A DNA stretch of 64,000 nucleotides from Halomonas sp. A40-4 (GCF_015767635.1 NZ_CP065230.1:2356001-2420000), one strand, 5' to 3'; counted from the stretch's first letter, positions 10,119 through 21,004 are shown. Numbers and translations are program-made. Notes: a model not told the origin generated them from the sequence alone.

Positions 10119-11540
10119 ATGGTCATGAAAGCTTCTCTTCAACTGCGGATCGGCACTCAGCTCACCATGACACCCCAGCTGCAGCAGGCAATTGCCCTGC
10201 TACAGCTATCAACGCTCGATTTACGCCAGGAAATCCAGCAAGCGCTTGACGCCAACCCCATGCTCGAGCAGGAAGATGAGTTCAGCGAAAGCGAGCAAGC
10301 TGACAGCGAGCCGGAAGCAAGCGAGTGGGCAGATAGCATTCCCAAGGAGCTATCCGTCGATAGCGACTGGTCAGATACCTATCAGGATACGATGGGCAGT
10401 GGCAGCACAAGTAGCGAGGGACCTGACTTCGAGCGCCAGGCCACCGGGCAAACGCTGCATGGCCACCTCCTCTGGCAACTCGCCATGACCGATTTGAGCC
10501 AACGTGAACAGTTGGTGGCCGAGAGCCTGATTGACGCACTGGATGCTAACGGCTATCTCACCCAGCCCCTTGCCGATATCCGCGAAGGACTGCGAGACCA
10601 GGGCGTGGAAGGCCTCAGCCAGCGCGAGGTCGAAACCATTCTACTGCGACTGCAACAGTTCGAGCCCACCGGCATCTTCGCCCGCGATCTTCGCGAATGC
10701 CTGATGCTTCAGCTCGCCGCACTACCCGGTGACACACCGCTGCTGATTCCTGCACGGCGTCTGGTTCGCCAGTTCCTTGAAGCGCTGGGTAAAAATGATC
10801 AGCGCCTCCTCAAGCGAAGACTCGGCCTGGACGATGCGCAACTCGATGACGTCATCCAACTGATCAGAAGCCTGGACCCGCGCCCCGGCAGCGTTTACAG
10901 CGCCACTGACGATAGCTACGTGATTCCCGACCTGGTGGTTCGCCACGATAACGAAGGCTGGCACCTCGAACTCAACCCAGAGGCCTTACCCAAGCTCAGG
11001 ATTCAACCCGACTACGCTAGCCTGATCAAGCGCGCCGACAAGAGTCATGATAACCAGTTCCTCAAGGATCACTTGCAGGAAGCCCGCTGGCTGATCAAAA
11101 GCCTCTCCAGCCGCAACGACACCCTGTTACGCGTCGGCCGCGAAATCATCACTCGCCAGATCGGCTTTCTCGAACACGGCGAAGAGGCCATGAAACCGCT
11201 TATACTGGCCGATATTGCCGATGCGGTAGAGATGCATGAGTCGACCATCTCTCGCGTCACCACCCAGAAGTTCATCCATACACCGCGGGGCATTTTCGAG
11301 CTTAAATACTTCTTTTCCAGCCAGATCAGTGGCCAGGACGGCGACAGCCACTCCAGCACGGCCATTCGCGCTCGTCTCAAAAAACTGATTCAGGAAGAAC
11401 CCCCCGGCAAACCTTTGTCAGATAGCCGTCTGGTCACCCTGCTGGAGGAAGCCGGCATCCACGTGGCACGCCGCACGGTTGCCAAATACCGCGAAGGCAT
11501 GGGCATCCCTTCGTCCAGCGAACGGCGTCGCTTACGTTAA
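10119..11540 (+). CDS. rpoN: RNA polymerase sigma-54 factor
   Basis: RpoN directs transcription from -24/-12 promoters for nitrogen, motility and other functions with AAA+ activators. The 473-residue protein has the Gln/Leu-rich activator region I (about 1-50), an acidic region II (about 50-110), the core-binding region, a helix-turn-helix and the RpoN box ARRTVAKYRE (about 450-459) that reads the -24 element. Start is uncertain by two codons: ATG at 10119 and ATG at 10125 are both in frame, and the second gives the usual MK start. It precedes hpf, ptsN, rapZ and npr, the conserved rpoN operon. Confidence 0.97.
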   Translation: MVMKASLQLRIGTQLTMTPQLQQAIALLQLSTLDLRQEIQQALDANPMLEQEDEFSESEQADSEPEASEWADSIPKELSVDSDWSDTYQDTMGSGSTSSEGPDFERQATGQTLHGHLLWQLAMTDLSQREQLVAESLIDALDANGYLTQPLADIREGLRDQGVEGLSQREVETILLRLQQFEPTGIFARDLRECLMLQLAALPGDTPLLIPARRLVRQFLEALGKNDQRLLKRRLGLDDAQLDDVIQLIRSLDPRPGSVYSATDDSYVIPDLVVRHDNEGWHLELNPEALPKLRIQPDYASLIKRADKSHDNQFLKDHLQEARWLIKSLSSRNDTLLRVGREIITRQIGFLEHGEEAMKPLILADIADAVEMHESTISRVTTQKFIHTPRGIFELKYFFSSQISGQDGDSHSSTAIRARLKKLIQEEPPGKPLSDSRLVTLLEEAGIHVARRTVAKYREGMGIPSSSERRRLR

Positions 11541-11587
11541 GCAAACGGAAACTCAACACAAGGGCTTTGCTTAACGCCAAAAAGGGT

Positions 11588-11593
11588 TACAAT
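11588..11593 (+). promoter_or_regulatory. Possible -10 element for hpf
   Basis: The 86-base gap between rpoN and hpf contains TACAAT, matching five of six bases of the sigma-70 -10 consensus, 34 bases before the hpf ATG. The -35 region is weak (CTTTGC or TTGCTT, depending on spacing). It could give hpf-ptsN-rapZ-npr its own transcript in addition to read-through from rpoN. Confidence 0.3.
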
Positions 11594-11626
11594 CGAAGGA
11601 CAGTCCGACGGATAAGGAGTACGTCA

Positions 11627-11935
11627 ATGCAAGTCAATATCACCGGTCATCATGTAGATCTGACTGACGCCTTGCGTGACTATGTCAACGAAAAGCTGGA
11701 ACGCGTTGAGCGCCATTACGACAACATCACCACCGTGCAGGTAACGCTCTCGGTCGAAAAAGAGCGCCAACAGGCCGCCTGCACACTCCACGCTGCTGGG
11801 GCTGACTTGCATGCTGAGGCCCTCGATAATGACATGTACGCCGCCATCGACGCCCTGGCGGACAAGATTGATCGACAGCTCGTTAAGCATAAGGAAAAAG
11901 CACAAGCCCGCGCCCAGGGCGCAGGTGTGCGTTAA
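11627..11935 (+). CDS. hpf: Ribosome hibernation promoting factor, short form
   Basis: HPF binds in the 30S decoding channel and drives 70S ribosomes into inactive 100S dimers in stationary phase. The 102-residue protein is the short type, with the S30AE domain filling most of the length: MQVNITGHHVDLTDALRDYV at the start and YAAIDALADKIDRQLVKHKEK near the end. The open frame extends 20 codons upstream, but the ATG at 11627 has an AAGGAG Shine-Dalgarno seven bases before it and matches the family start. It precedes ptsN by four bases. Confidence 0.95.
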   Translation: MQVNITGHHVDLTDALRDYVNEKLERVERHYDNITTVQVTLSVEKERQQAACTLHAAGADLHAEALDNDMYAAIDALADKIDRQLVKHKEKAQARAQGAGVR

Positions 11936-11939
11936 TTCA

Positions 11940-12413
11940 ATGACGTTGGCCACAATCCTCCCCCCGGAACGCGTTCTCTACGATGTGCCCGGGGGCAGCA
12001 AAAAACGGGTGCTGGAGTTTTTCAGCACCTTTATCGCACAAAACATTCCCAGCCTCGACAGCCAGGAAGTGTTCAGCCGTTTGATTGGTCGTGAACGCCT
12101 CGGCAGTACGGGGATTGGCAACGGCGTGGCGATTCCCCATGCTCGAAGCCCGCACTGTGATTCACCTATCGCCGGCTTTCTCAAACTCAATGAAGCGGTC
12201 GACTTTGACGCCATTGATGGCGACCCGGTTGACTTGGTGTTTGTTCTTCTCGTGCCTGAAGAAGCCGACGACACCCACCTCGCACTGCTGGGACAAGTTG
12301 CTTCCATCATGAATGATGCCGACACGCGCCAGCAGCTCCGTAAGTCGGGTAGTCAACGTGAATTGCTGGACCTCATCTCCGCCAAGATACGCGACCAGGC
12401 GGCCAGCCTTTAA
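11940..12413 (+). CDS. ptsN: Nitrogen PTS enzyme IIA (PtsN)
   Basis: PtsN is the EIIA-Ntr terminal phosphoryl acceptor of the nitrogen phosphotransferase system. It regulates potassium transport and other targets rather than importing sugar. The 157-residue protein has the EIIA type-2 domain with phospho-acceptor His67 in GIGNGVAIPHARS. The open frame runs 43 codons further upstream across hpf; the ATG at 11940 four bases after the hpf stop is the natural start. Its phosphate donor NPr is encoded two genes downstream. Enzyme I-Ntr (PtsP) is not in the window. Confidence 0.96.
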   Translation: MTLATILPPERVLYDVPGGSKKRVLEFFSTFIAQNIPSLDSQEVFSRLIGRERLGSTGIGNGVAIPHARSPHCDSPIAGFLKLNEAVDFDAIDGDPVDLVFVLLVPEEADDTHLALLGQVASIMNDADTRQQLRKSGSQRELLDLISAKIRDQAASL

Positions 12414-12489
12414 TAGGTCGGCACGTAATGAACCGTCCTGACCAAGGGGCGTTTATCCAAGTCGCTTGACCGCAAGCAAGAGAGCCTTC

Positions 12490-13371
12490 ATGCAACTCGT
12501 CATTATTAGTGGCCGATCGGGGTCAGGCAAATCGATAGCCTTACAGGCGCTGGAAGATCTGGGTTATTACGCCATTGATAACCTGCCCGCCATGCTATTG
12601 GACTCGCTGGTGGATGAGTTGCGTGATCAGGGTGATCGCTCCCACTTGGCTGTCAGCATTGATGCACGCAATCTGCCAGGCGCACTTGCCAAACTTCCAG
12701 AACTGCTCAAGGAGCTTCGACAGCGGACCATCAAGTGCCAGATCGTGTATCTCACCACCGACGCACGTATTTTACTGGAGCGCTATTCAGCCACTCGCAG
12801 GCGGCATCCGCTCACGCGCAACAGCAGTCTCACGCTAGAAGAAGCCATCGACAAAGAAGAGCAAACGCTGCACGAGATACGCGATCTGGCCGATTTGACC
12901 ATCGACACAACGCGGCTTTCAGTCCATGACCTTCGTCGGCGCATCACCGACCAGGTCGCCCATCAGCGACGCGATGAGCTAACGCTGACCTTCGAGTCCT
13001 TCGGCTATAAGCGCGGCGTTCCGCTGGATGCCGATATTGTCTTTGATGTCCGTTGCCTGCCAAACCCCTACTGGGACCCTGTGCTACGAGGCTCAACTGG
13101 CCGCGATGCCGACATCATTGCGTTTTTATCCAGCTACCCACTGGTCGATGACATGACCAGCGATATTCAGGCATGGCTTGAACGCTGGCTGCCCGCCTAC
13201 CAGCATAGCCAGCGCAGCTACATGACCATTGCGATCGGCTGTACCGGCGGTCAGCATCGCTCCGTGTATATGGCTGAACAACTGGCGCAACGCATCGCCA
13301 GCCAACAGGGCGAAGTAAAATTACGCCACCGCGAGCTAGGCTTGCAGTACACGGTTAACGCGTCGCTTTAA
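12490..13371 (+). CDS. rapZ: RNase adapter protein RapZ
   Basis: RapZ binds nucleotides and small RNAs; in E. coli it delivers the GlmZ sRNA to RNase E and so controls amino-sugar synthesis. The 293-residue protein has the N-terminal P-loop GRSGSGKS (8-15), a Walker-B-like region, and the conserved C-terminal RNA-binding half with FDVRCLPNPYW and IAIGCTGGQHRSVYMAE. A TTG eight codons upstream is in frame, but ATG at 12490 gives the family start MQLVIISGRSGSGKS. Regulatory sRNAs GlmY/GlmZ were not seen, so the adapter role here is inferred from family only. Confidence 0.95.
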   Translation: MQLVIISGRSGSGKSIALQALEDLGYYAIDNLPAMLLDSLVDELRDQGDRSHLAVSIDARNLPGALAKLPELLKELRQRTIKCQIVYLTTDARILLERYSATRRRHPLTRNSSLTLEEAIDKEEQTLHEIRDLADLTIDTTRLSVHDLRRRITDQVAHQRRDELTLTFESFGYKRGVPLDADIVFDVRCLPNPYWDPVLRGSTGRDADIIAFLSSYPLVDDMTSDIQAWLERWLPAYQHSQRSYMTIAIGCTGGQHRSVYMAEQLAQRIASQQGEVKLRHRELGLQYTVNASL

Positions 13372-13427
13372 GTTCGAGCCACATTGACCCGCTATTGCGA
13401 AGACCCTCATAGCCAAAAGGAACCAGG

Positions 13428-13697
13428 GTGCCAGAACGTAGACTTACCCTCACTAACCAACGCGGTCTTCACGCGCGGGCCGCCACGAAGCTTGTTCAGT
13501 GCAGTCAGCAATTTGACGCCAACGTACGCATTTGCAAACAGCAACAGGAAGCCGATGCCGCCAATATCATGGCACTGCTGATGCTAGCGGCGCCCTGTGG
13601 CACGGAGCTATGCATCAAGGCAGAAGGCGATGACGCCGAACAGGCGTTGGATGCCATTCAATCGCTGTTCGACGCCCGCTTTGACGAAGACAAGTAA
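13428..13697 (+). CDS. npr: Nitrogen PTS phosphocarrier NPr
   Basis: NPr is the HPr-like carrier that passes phosphate from EI-Ntr to PtsN. The 89-residue protein has the phosphorylated His15 in NQRGLHARAATK. The position equivalent to Ser46 of HPr is Asn46 in DAANIMALLML, so Ser phosphorylation cannot occur there. The start is GTG with an AAGGAACCAGG Shine-Dalgarno region. It closes the rpoN operon and converges on pmbA, whose stop is 21 bases away. No terminator hairpin was recognised in that short gap. Confidence 0.94.
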   Translation: MPERRLTLTNQRGLHARAATKLVQCSQQFDANVRICKQQQEADAANIMALLMLAAPCGTELCIKAEGDDAEQALDAIQSLFDARFDEDK

Positions 13698-13718
13698 AGC
13701 CCTGCCTTCAACGCTTGG

Positions 13719-15059
13719 TTAGTTACCGGCGATGGTCATGCCATCAATCAACCAGCTACCGGAATGGATGCTACCCCGGCGGTCGATATCATCTCCCACG
13801 CCTACCAGGCCTCCGAACATACGCTCCAGGTTGCCCGCAATGGTGAACTCCTCGATCGGGTATTGAACCACGCCTTTCTCGACCCAGAAACCGGCCGCAC
13901 CACGGGAATAATCGCCGGTCACGCCATTGATTCCCTGCCCCATCAGCTCAGTCACCCAGACACCAGTGCCCATTTGCTCGAACAGGGCTGCCGGGCTGGA
14001 TAACGGCGCGGTAATGCGCAAATTGCGCGCGCCGCCAGCATTACCCGTGGTACTCATTCCCAAACGCCGTGCGCTGTAGGAGGACAACATATAGCTTGCA
14101 ATCTGGCCGTTTTCGATAAAGCGGTTGTTGCGCGTTTGAACACCTTCTCCGTCGAAGGGTGAGCTCGCCGTCGCGCCGATTTCCATGGGTCGTTCTTCCA
14201 GGCTGAACCAATCGGGAAACAGCGCAGTATCGAGTCGATCACACAGAAATGAGGCCTGACGGTATAGCGCACCGCCTGCCAGCGCGCCCATCAGATGGCC
14301 CACCAGACCACTGGCCAGACTTGGATCGAACAACACCGGATACGTACCGGTAGGCGGCCGTTTGGCCCCCAGCCGACGCAACGTACGTCTCGCCGCTTCG
14401 CGGCCTACCGTCGCCGGGTCGGTTAACTGCCCAGGATCACGTGCCGAGGTATAGTCCATGTCGCGCTGCATGCCTTGCTCGTCTTCGGCAATCAACATGC
14501 AGGAAAGCGAATGTCGGCTACCTTTTTGGGTACCGATGAAGCCATGGCTGTTGGCGTACACCCTCACGCCTTCACCGCTGGACAACGATGCCCCGTCCGA
14601 CTGGGTAATCCCCGTTACGTCCCGTCCTGCCTGCTCACAGGCCAAGGCCAGCTCGATCGCCTGGTCAGTGGTTAACGCCCAGGGGTGATGGACTTTCAGA
14701 TCCGGGATATCGGTCGCCATAAGCGCCGCATCAGCAAGACCTGCCGACGGGTCCTCCCCCGTATAGCGGGCAATCCCCAGGGCCTTTTCGACGGTTGCCT
14801 GAAGCGAGGCCTCGCTGGCATCAGTGGATGATGCGCTACCCTTGCGCTGCCCCACATATACGGTGATGGCAATCCCCTGGTCACGGGAAAGCTCAACGGT
14901 TTCCACTTCGCCCTGGCGGACACTGACGCCAATTCCCTGATCAACACTTGCGCCCACTTCAGCGGCATCTGCCCCCATCCGTTTGGCCATTGCCAGCGCG
15001 CTTTCAGCGCGAAGAGTGAGCAGTGCCTGCTGGGCAGATGCGTCGAACGCTTGTGCCAT
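13719..15059 (-). CDS. pmbA: TldE/PmbA subunit of the TldD-TldE metalloprotease
   Basis: PmbA (TldE) pairs with TldD to form a heterodimeric zinc protease that degrades small unfolded peptides. In E. coli it also matures microcin B17 and acts on the CcdA antitoxin. The 446-residue protein shows the family start with VSVRQGEVETVELSRDQGI and the C-terminal TGNAGGARNLRI and GGLVGVGDDID regions. TldE lacks the zinc motif, as here. It is transcribed divergently from darP and lies away from tldD (15678-17129), with darP between them. No RiPP precursor was seen in the window. Confidence 0.95.
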   Translation of the reverse strand: MAQAFDASAQQALLTLRAESALAMAKRMGADAAEVGASVDQGIGVSVRQGEVETVELSRDQGIAITVYVGQRKGSASSTDASEASLQATVEKALGIARYTGEDPSAGLADAALMATDIPDLKVHHPWALTTDQAIELALACEQAGRDVTGITQSDGASLSSGEGVRVYANSHGFIGTQKGSRHSLSCMLIAEDEQGMQRDMDYTSARDPGQLTDPATVGREAARRTLRRLGAKRPPTGTYPVLFDPSLASGLVGHLMGALAGGALYRQASFLCDRLDTALFPDWFSLEERPMEIGATASSPFDGEGVQTRNNRFIENGQIASYMLSSYSARRLGMSTTGNAGGARNLRITAPLSSPAALFEQMGTGVWVTELMGQGINGVTGDYSRGAAGFWVEKGVVQYPIEEFTIAGNLERMFGGLVGVGDDIDRRGSIHSGSWLIDGMTIAGN

Positions 15060-15113
15060 ACAATCTCCTTAACCACCGACATGGTCGGTAGATCAATATT
15101 GAGCATCGCAGCC

Positions 15114-15122
15114 TGATATAAT
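15114..15122 (+). promoter_or_regulatory. Extended -10 promoter for darP
   Basis: TGATATAAT combines a perfect TATAAT (15117-15122) with the upstream TG of an extended -10 element, which can work without a good -35. The predicted start of transcription is near 15129, giving a leader of about 26 bases before the darP ATG. The same divergent gap has a six-base hairpin ACCGAC/GTCGGT in the pmbA leader. Confidence 0.55.
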
Positions 15123-15154
15123 AAGACCACGAATTCTGTTGATGAGAACCTACG

Positions 15155-15673
15155 ATGCCAAAACAACGCCCCGAGCCCCTAGACGACGGCATGGCAGAGC
15201 GCCCCAGCAAGTCCCAGTTGAAGCGCGAAATGCATGCGCTTCAAGCATTGGGGGAAACACTGATTGCCATGCAACCCGCCGAGCGGGCGCGTTTCCCGCT
15301 ATCCGATGACATGCTGCGTGCCATCGACGAAACCGCTCGCATTCGTTCCCATGAAGGGCGCCGTCGGCATATGCAGTACGTCGGCAAATTAATTCGCAAG
15401 GAAGACCTTGCCGCCATTCAGGCCGTGTTCGACAACATCGAACAAGAAAAGCAGCAGCGCGACCATGCGTTTCATCGACTTGAAAAATGGCGTGACCGGC
15501 TAATTGATGAAGGGGACCCGGCCGCTGAGCAGTGGCTCAACGAGCACCCGGACACCGACCTTCAAACCCTTCGCCAGTTGATTCGCAACGCCAGACGCGA
15601 GCGTGATCAGGACAAGCCACCCACCAGTGCTCGCAAGCTTTTCAAGTTTTTACGCAATACCGCTGAGCTGTAA
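15155..15673 (+). CDS. darP: Ribosome-associated protein DarP (YjgA, DUF615)
   Basis: DarP is a late-stage 50S assembly factor (formerly YjgA) found in beta- and gammaproteobacteria. The 172-residue, charged, mostly helical protein carries the family segments KSQLKREMHALQALGE and RRRHMQYVGKLIRKED. The N-terminal acidic tail before the first helix is typical. It is divergent from pmbA and converges on tldD with only four bases between the two stop codons, so the transcripts of darP and tldD must overlap. Confidence 0.93.
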   Translation: MPKQRPEPLDDGMAERPSKSQLKREMHALQALGETLIAMQPAERARFPLSDDMLRAIDETARIRSHEGRRRHMQYVGKLIRKEDLAAIQAVFDNIEQEKQQRDHAFHRLEKWRDRLIDEGDPAAEQWLNEHPDTDLQTLRQLIRNARRERDQDKPPTSARKLFKFLRNTAEL

Positions 15674-15677
15674 TTTT

Positions 15678-17129
15678 TTAAGACTGCGTGCCGCCGACGG
15701 TCAGCTCGTCAACTTTCAACGTCGGCTGACCAACCCCCACCGGCACGCCCTGGCCTTCTTTGCCGCAAACACCAATGCCGGTATCCAGCGCCATGTCATG
15801 GCCGATCATCGAGACACGGCTCATGGCGTCAGGGCCATTTCCGATCAGCGTCGCGCCTTTAACCGGCGCTGTCACGCGGCCATCTTCAATTAAATAGGCT
15901 TCGCTGGCGGAGAACACGAATTTACCTGAGGTGATATCGACCTGGCCGCCACCAAAGCTCACGGCGTAAATACCCCGCTTGACGCTCTTGATGATGTCGT
16001 CTGGCTCGTCATGCCCCGCGAGCATGACGGTGTTGGTCATTCGCGGCATCGGCAAATGGGCAAACGACTCGCGCCTGGCGTTGCCAGTGGGCGCCATACC
16101 CATCAGACGAGCATTGAGCTTGTCTTGCATATAGCCAGTCAGCACGCCGTCTTCGATCAACGAGGTGTACTGCCCTGGCGTGCCCTCATCGTCGACGCTG
16201 AGCGAACCACGCCCATCGCGTAACGTGGCATCATCCACCACGGTAACGCCTTTTGAGGCCACACGCTGGCCCATCCGCCCGGCAAACGCCGAACTTCCCT
16301 TACGATTGAAATCTCCCTCCAGGCCATGACCGACGGCTTCGTGAAGTAAAATACCCGGCCACCCGGCCCCCAAGACCACCGGCATTTGCCCGGCGGGGGC
16401 ATCGACCGCCTCAAGGTTGACCAGCGCCTGACGCACGGCCTCTTTGGCGTAGCGCTCCGAGACCTGCTCATCGCGCAGCCGCGACATTGAATAACGCCCG
16501 CCCCCACCGGCACTGCCGCGTTCGCGACGGCCGTTCTTGACGGCAATCACACTGACATTGAAGCGCACCAATGGACGAATATCCGTCGCTAGCGTGCCGT
16601 CACTGGCCCGTACCAGCACCACTTCGTAGGTGCCGGAGAGCGACGCGCTCACTTGAGTGACGCTGGGGTCGGCCGCACGGGCAATACGGTCAGCATCTTT
16701 CAGCATGGCGACTTTTTCGTCAGCGCTCAGCCCGGCCAGCGGGTCGATGCCAGCATAGTAGGACGCAGCCGTCACCGGCTTGACCGCCTGTCCGGTCAAT
16801 TGCTTGCCACTGCGCACGATACCGGCTGCCGTTCGTCCGGTATCCATCAACGCATCGGCGGTGATCTGGTTGGAATAGGCAAAGCCGGTTTTCTCGCCTG
16901 CCAGCGCGCGTACGCCGACGCCGCCATCGATGTTGTAGCTTGCCTCTTTAACCTCTCCATCTTCCAGTACCCAGCCCTCTTCCCAGGAGCGCTGAAAATA
17001 AAGGTCAGCATAGTCGACCCCGGCGCCCATGGCGTAACCCAGGCCGCTGTCCAAGGCGTCAATATCCAGTCCGCCCGGGGTGAGCAAAATCGAAACGGCG
17101 GTTTGTAAGTCGTTAGTGTCTGCGGTCAT
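15678..17129 (-). CDS. tldD: Metalloprotease TldD
   Basis: TldD is the catalytic, zinc-binding partner of PmbA/TldE. With the ATG at 17129 the protein is 483 residues, matching E. coli (481). The zinc motif is [11 protein letters not shown], and the conserved [20 protein letters not shown] and [20 protein letters not shown] segments are present. The open frame extends 12 codons upstream into yhdP, but the chosen ATG overlaps the yhdP stop as ATGA, a classical coupling arrangement. This is the last gene of the minus-strand run from mreB. Confidence 0.96.
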   Translation of the reverse strand: MTADTNDLQTAVSILLTPGGLDIDALDSGLGYAMGAGVDYADLYFQRSWEEGWVLEDGEVKEASYNIDGGVGVRALAGEKTGFAYSNQITADALMDTGRTAAGIVRSGKQLTGQAVKPVTAASYYAGIDPLAGLSADEKVAMLKDADRIARAADPSVTQVSASLSGTYEVVLVRASDGTLATDIRPLVRFNVSVIAVKNGRRERGSAGGGGRYSMSRLRDEQVSERYAKEAVRQALVNLEAVDAPAGQMPVVLGAGWPGILLHEAVGHGLEGDFNRKGSSAFAGRMGQRVASKGVTVVDDATLRDGRGSLSVDDEGTPGQYTSLIEDGVLTGYMQDKLNARLMGMAPTGNARRESFAHLPMPRMTNTVMLAGHDEPDDIIKSVKRGIYAVSFGGGQVDITSGKFVFSASEAYLIEDGRVTAPVKGATLIGNGPDAMSRVSMIGHDMALDTGIGVCGKEGQGVPVGVGQPTLKVDELTVGGTQS

Positions 17130-20100
17130 CGAGAACCTTCTAAAGTCACTTGCGGCGAGGCCCATGGCCCCTCCACACGGTAATAAATTGTGGTCACCTG
17201 ATCCAAGGCGTCGCCGAATAGTTGGTCGGCCAGGAACAACGCGCCGCCTACCACGGGCGCTCCGATAGCGAGCGCCGCCATTGGTAAGCTTTGGCTTACC
17301 GGTAATGCGACGCCAAGGCGTTGATCAAGTTCACGGTTCACCAAATCAACGTCTCCACTAAGCGATAACGTGGCGGCAGGCGCCTCTATTTGCAATGGCC
17401 CCCGCAGCATGAGCTGACCATTGGCGATGTCGGCAGCTCCGTGGACACGATCAAACGCCGTGCCTTGACCTGTTACGTCGGAAAAATCCAGCCGCAAACG
17501 CCGCAAGATATTGTCGAAGTTTAGCAGCCCTACCAGGCGTGCCGGTGCCGATTCCAGGGTAAGAAAACGACCATCGCGGATGTCGGTGGTCATCTCCCCT
17601 CCTGCCTTGGCGAGATCCAACTGCCATGGGGCGCCGGGCCAGGCAAGCGCGGCATCCACCCGGGTACTGCGGCTGCGCATGGCCACCGGCTGGTCAAGAC
17701 GTTCAAGCGCGGTGGCAATATTGCCACCCTTGATCGACACGTCCGTACGCGTCCGACTGGTAGCGCTCCCCCCTTCCCAATGCAGCGAACCGGCGGCGGT
17801 GAGCTGCCCCAGCGTCAAGCCGACGGGCTCCAGCGAAAAGCCGTTACCATCGGCATGCCAGAACGCCGTTAAAGGGCCCATTCGCTTGCCGTCGAGCAAC
17901 ATCTCGGACAGACGCAAACGGCCATCAGGAACATCCGCCAGCCATTCGGGCAAAGCCATTGGAGTCGATGCTTCAGGTGTCGTTGTCTGAACGGATTCGG
18001 TCCAGGAAGTCGGCATAGGCGCCGTTGTCTGCTCCCGACCATCCCTCGTCGCCGCCTCCACAATGGGGTCCAGGGAGAGCTGAGTGAGCGCGATATCCAA
18101 GGGCCTCGGCCCAGCGGGGCGGTACTCAACCTGCCCCCTCACCAAATCGCTGTCGACCATCAGCGACACCTTGCTGTCACGCAGGCTGCCCTCAGCGGTA
18201 CCACCTCCCAGGCAAGCCTGCTTATAGACCACGCAGGACGTGGCGATATTCAGCGAAAGCGGCGGGAGTGTTGACATTGACGTATCGCCAGCGTCTGCCG
18301 CGTCGCTGCCCCGAACAAGGGGGGATAACGCCCTTTGCCAGGCGGCGATGTCCAGCCGTTCAACCTCGGCAGCCAGCTGCCAGCCAGGCGTTTGCCGCCA
18401 GCCCGACGTACGACGAGAAGCTTCACCCAGGCGTACGCTGCCAGCAAGCTCGCCGACGGTAGACTGGATATGTAAATCGGCGATATCGGCTAGGCGGCTC
18501 TGAATACGTAACGGCTCAAGGTCCGCCGTTAGTGTCCAGGGCCATGCCTGTTGGGCACTCTTGGCAAAGGGAGCGGGCAGCTTGACGGCCATGCCTTGCC
18601 AATCACTTTCCAACACCAACTTGGGCGTGGGCGATAGGACCAGTTGCCCCTGCCAGGATGACCGACCTTCGACAAGCGACCTCGCCGCTTCAGGGCTCAG
18701 CCCTGCCAACCCCAGCAACCCGCGAGCCGATGCGTTGCCCTGAAGCGCCACGCTGTCTTCCCGGGTATCAATCGCCGCCTGAATCACGCCATCCAATAGT
18801 TGCCCATTCAATTGGCCAACCAGTGCGCTTTGCTTGCCTTGTTGCTGCCAGCTAATCTGGCCCTGCAATGCCTCGATGCGCTCGGCAAGGGCACCATAGC
18901 CTACCTGCATGCTTCTGGGTTCGGCGTTGACTTCCAGAGTTAGATCGCCTTCCTTTTCCAGCGACAAGGCAAGTGCCACGTCTCCATCAATATCGCCCTG
19001 GAGCTCCAGGGCGTTGATGTCAGGGGTATCGATATCGGGCATCGCCGACAAGAACGCCAGCGCGTTTTGCCCGCTTGCCTGCCACTGGCCTGACAAGTTC
19101 AGCTCATCGTCCTGTAACCGAACGGCACCATCGCTAAGCACTACGCCTTGTGTTTGCCCACGCTCCACCTCAGCCAACAGGCGGCCATTTTGCCACTTCA
19201 AGCGACCGGCCAAATCCTCAATCTGCGGCCAGCCAGGGGCCATAGGCAAGTGTCCATCGCGCAGTGTCAGTTCCAGGGTGGACGTTAACGCATCGTCGCC
19301 AACGTCATCGCCGAAAGGCTGGCTGAGCTTTAATGCGCCCTGGGTGACATAGCCCCCCACATCGTTACTCAGCCACTCGCGCAATTCCGGCTCTAGTGCC
19401 TTCATTGGCACCCACTGCGCGAGCGGGCTATCAAGGGCATCGACATCCTGAAAATCAATATCCAGGCCGAAATGCCCACGATCAGCATCGGTGACTAGTC
19501 CAAAACCTCCGGTGACGCGTGCGCCATCCCAGTCGAGGGTGATATCCCGCCCGCTGACTAATGCCCGAGGGCCATCGTAAACCCACTCCACCTGCCCTGT
19601 GGCATGCTGTAACTGCATGGGGGCATCAAAGAGTTCTGGAAAGTAAAGAGTGCTTTCGCGTTGGTTGGCAAACTGAACGCGCCCCCTGAAATCACGCGCC
19701 TGTACCCAGGCATCCAAGGGACCACCTCCGGGTGCCTGCTCCCAGGGCAACACTTCGAGGTTGCTGATGGCCGCATCAACGCCCCACTCACCGTTCTTCT
19801 GACCAATACGGAATCCTTGCACCTGACCACGCGGAGCGAGCGTTTGTAATACGCGGGTCACCGACTCCGGCATCAGTACATAGTCTCGCCATGCGGCAAG
19901 TGACGCCAGCTCAAAGGGACTGGTGCGCATTTCCCAATCATTGGGCTGGTGCGTCAGGTACCAATGCCGGGGAAGCGCGGGGCCCTCACTGACGCCCGCG
20001 GGCTGTGCCCACTCGACATTTTCCGCATCACCACTTAGCCAGGCTTCGCCACCATTGCCATTGCGTTGCCACTGGCCCAAGGCTTCTACATTTCGCAATA

Positions 20101-21001
20101 TGGCGCGTTGTACATCGTGGCTCAGTATCAACTGGGGTATATCAACGCCCACACGCGCCCGGTCCAGCTGGCCTTTGTACCACTGCCCCCAAAGACGCGC
20201 ATCCCCCCCCGCCTGGGTAATCTTGGGGACATACTCGGGACGTATGACATCCGCCAGGAGAGCCAGATTGTCAAGTTGAACATCTACGCTCAACGCCGCC
20301 GAGAAGTCTCGATAGCCGTCCTCCCCCGGAGAAACCTCCGCCTGCAGAAACGCCACCGGCAATGGCCTTGAAGGCTCACCTTCCGTCTGATCAATAATAT
20401 TAATACTGCCTTCAAACTGAGTGTGCTCTTCATCCCCCCCCAGCAATAGTGTCGGCGCATGTAAATCGACCGTATTATCCTCACCGTGCAGCACCAGGCG
20501 CGTATCTTCCACGCTCAGCCGTTGGCGGAGCAGAATCCCCGTCCAGCGATCCAGCGCGGTTAAATTGATATCAGGCTGGGCTTCCATCACAGGCAGTTTG
20601 GCAGGAGCTGGCCACTCCCATCTATCACTGAAGAGACGATAAAGGTGGAATTCGGTGCCACGAATATCAGCCTCATTGAAAATAGGCGCGCGCGCCTTGA
20701 GCGATGCCCAGACATCCAATCGAAGCGTTGCTTGGGCCAGCTTGAACAGGGGATAGCCATTGGGGGTCTGGGCGCTGACATCGCCCACCATGAGTTCGAT
20801 ATCATTACGCTGAAGGGCGAGCGTCAGCTGCTCAATGTGAACCGGAACGCCAAGCTGGGACTCCAGAAATGCTTCAACGCGGGGCGTCAGTGCATCCGCC
20901 TGACTCATCGCCAAGCGCACTAACAGCAGCATAACCGCCAGCGCACCAAGCCACCATGCTGCGATTCTCAACGCAATACGCACCACTGGACGAATCCTCA
21001 T
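17126..21001 (-). CDS. yhdP: AsmA-like envelope protein YhdP
   Basis: YhdP is a very large inner-membrane-anchored protein of the AsmA-like/RBG class, thought with TamB and YdbH to form bridges that carry phospholipids to the outer membrane. The 1291-residue product has one N-terminal membrane helix (about residues 10-32) followed by a long beta-rich periplasmic part, ending in the family C-terminal region with [20 protein letters not shown] and [14 protein letters not shown]. Length is normal (E. coli 1266). It lies between rng (3 bases) and tldD (4-base overlap), the conserved order. With the mla operon 11 kb away, the window holds two phospholipid-transport systems. Confidence 0.94.
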   Translation of the reverse strand: MRIRPVVRIALRIAAWWLGALAVMLLLVRLAMSQADALTPRVEAFLESQLGVPVHIEQLTLALQRNDIELMVGDVSAQTPNGYPLFKLAQATLRLDVWASLKARAPIFNEADIRGTEFHLYRLFSDRWEWPAPAKLPVMEAQPDINLTALDRWTGILLRQRLSVEDTRLVLHGEDNTVDLHAPTLLLGGDEEHTQFEGSINIIDQTEGEPSRPLPVAFLQAEVSPGEDGYRDFSAALSVDVQLDNLALLADVIRPEYVPKITQAGGDARLWGQWYKGQLDRARVGVDIPQLILSHDVQRAILRNVEALGQWQRNGNGGEAWLSGDAENVEWAQPAGVSEGPALPRHWYLTHQPNDWEMRTSPFELASLAAWRDYVLMPESVTRVLQTLAPRGQVQGFRIGQKNGEWGVDAAISNLEVLPWEQAPGGGPLDAWVQARDFRGRVQFANQRESTLYFPELFDAPMQLQHATGQVEWVYDGPRALVSGRDITLDWDGARVTGGFGLVTDADRGHFGLDIDFQDVDALDSPLAQWVPMKALEPELREWLSNDVGGYVTQGALKLSQPFGDDVGDDALTSTLELTLRDGHLPMAPGWPQIEDLAGRLKWQNGRLLAEVERGQTQGVVLSDGAVRLQDDELNLSGQWQASGQNALAFLSAMPDIDTPDINALELQGDIDGDVALALSLEKEGDLTLEVNAEPRSMQVGYGALAERIEALQGQISWQQQGKQSALVGQLNGQLLDGVIQAAIDTREDSVALQGNASARGLLGLAGLSPEAARSLVEGRSSWQGQLVLSPTPKLVLESDWQGMAVKLPAPFAKSAQQAWPWTLTADLEPLRIQSRLADIADLHIQSTVGELAGSVRLGEASRRTSGWRQTPGWQLAAEVERLDIAAWQRALSPLVRGSDAADAGDTSMSTLPPLSLNIATSCVVYKQACLGGGTAEGSLRDSKVSLMVDSDLVRGQVEYRPAGPRPLDIALTQLSLDPIVEAATRDGREQTTAPMPTSWTESVQTTTPEASTPMALPEWLADVPDGRLRLSEMLLDGKRMGPLTAFWHADGNGFSLEPVGLTLGQLTAAGSLHWEGGSATSRTRTDVSIKGGNIATALERLDQPVAMRSRSTRVDAALAWPGAPWQLDLAKAGGEMTTDIRDGRFLTLESAPARLVGLLNFDNILRRLRLDFSDVTGQGTAFDRVHGAADIANGQLMLRGPLQIEAPAATLSLSGDVDLVNRELDQRLGVALPVSQSLPMAALAIGAPVVGGALFLADQLFGDALDQVTTIYYRVEGPWASPQVTLEGSR

Positions 21002-21004
21002 GGA

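Noticed and set aside
15678-17129. TldD/PmbA as part of a peptide-antibiotic maturation system
   Set aside because: No precursor peptide, cyclodehydratase or exporter is nearby; the genes sit in their housekeeping locus.
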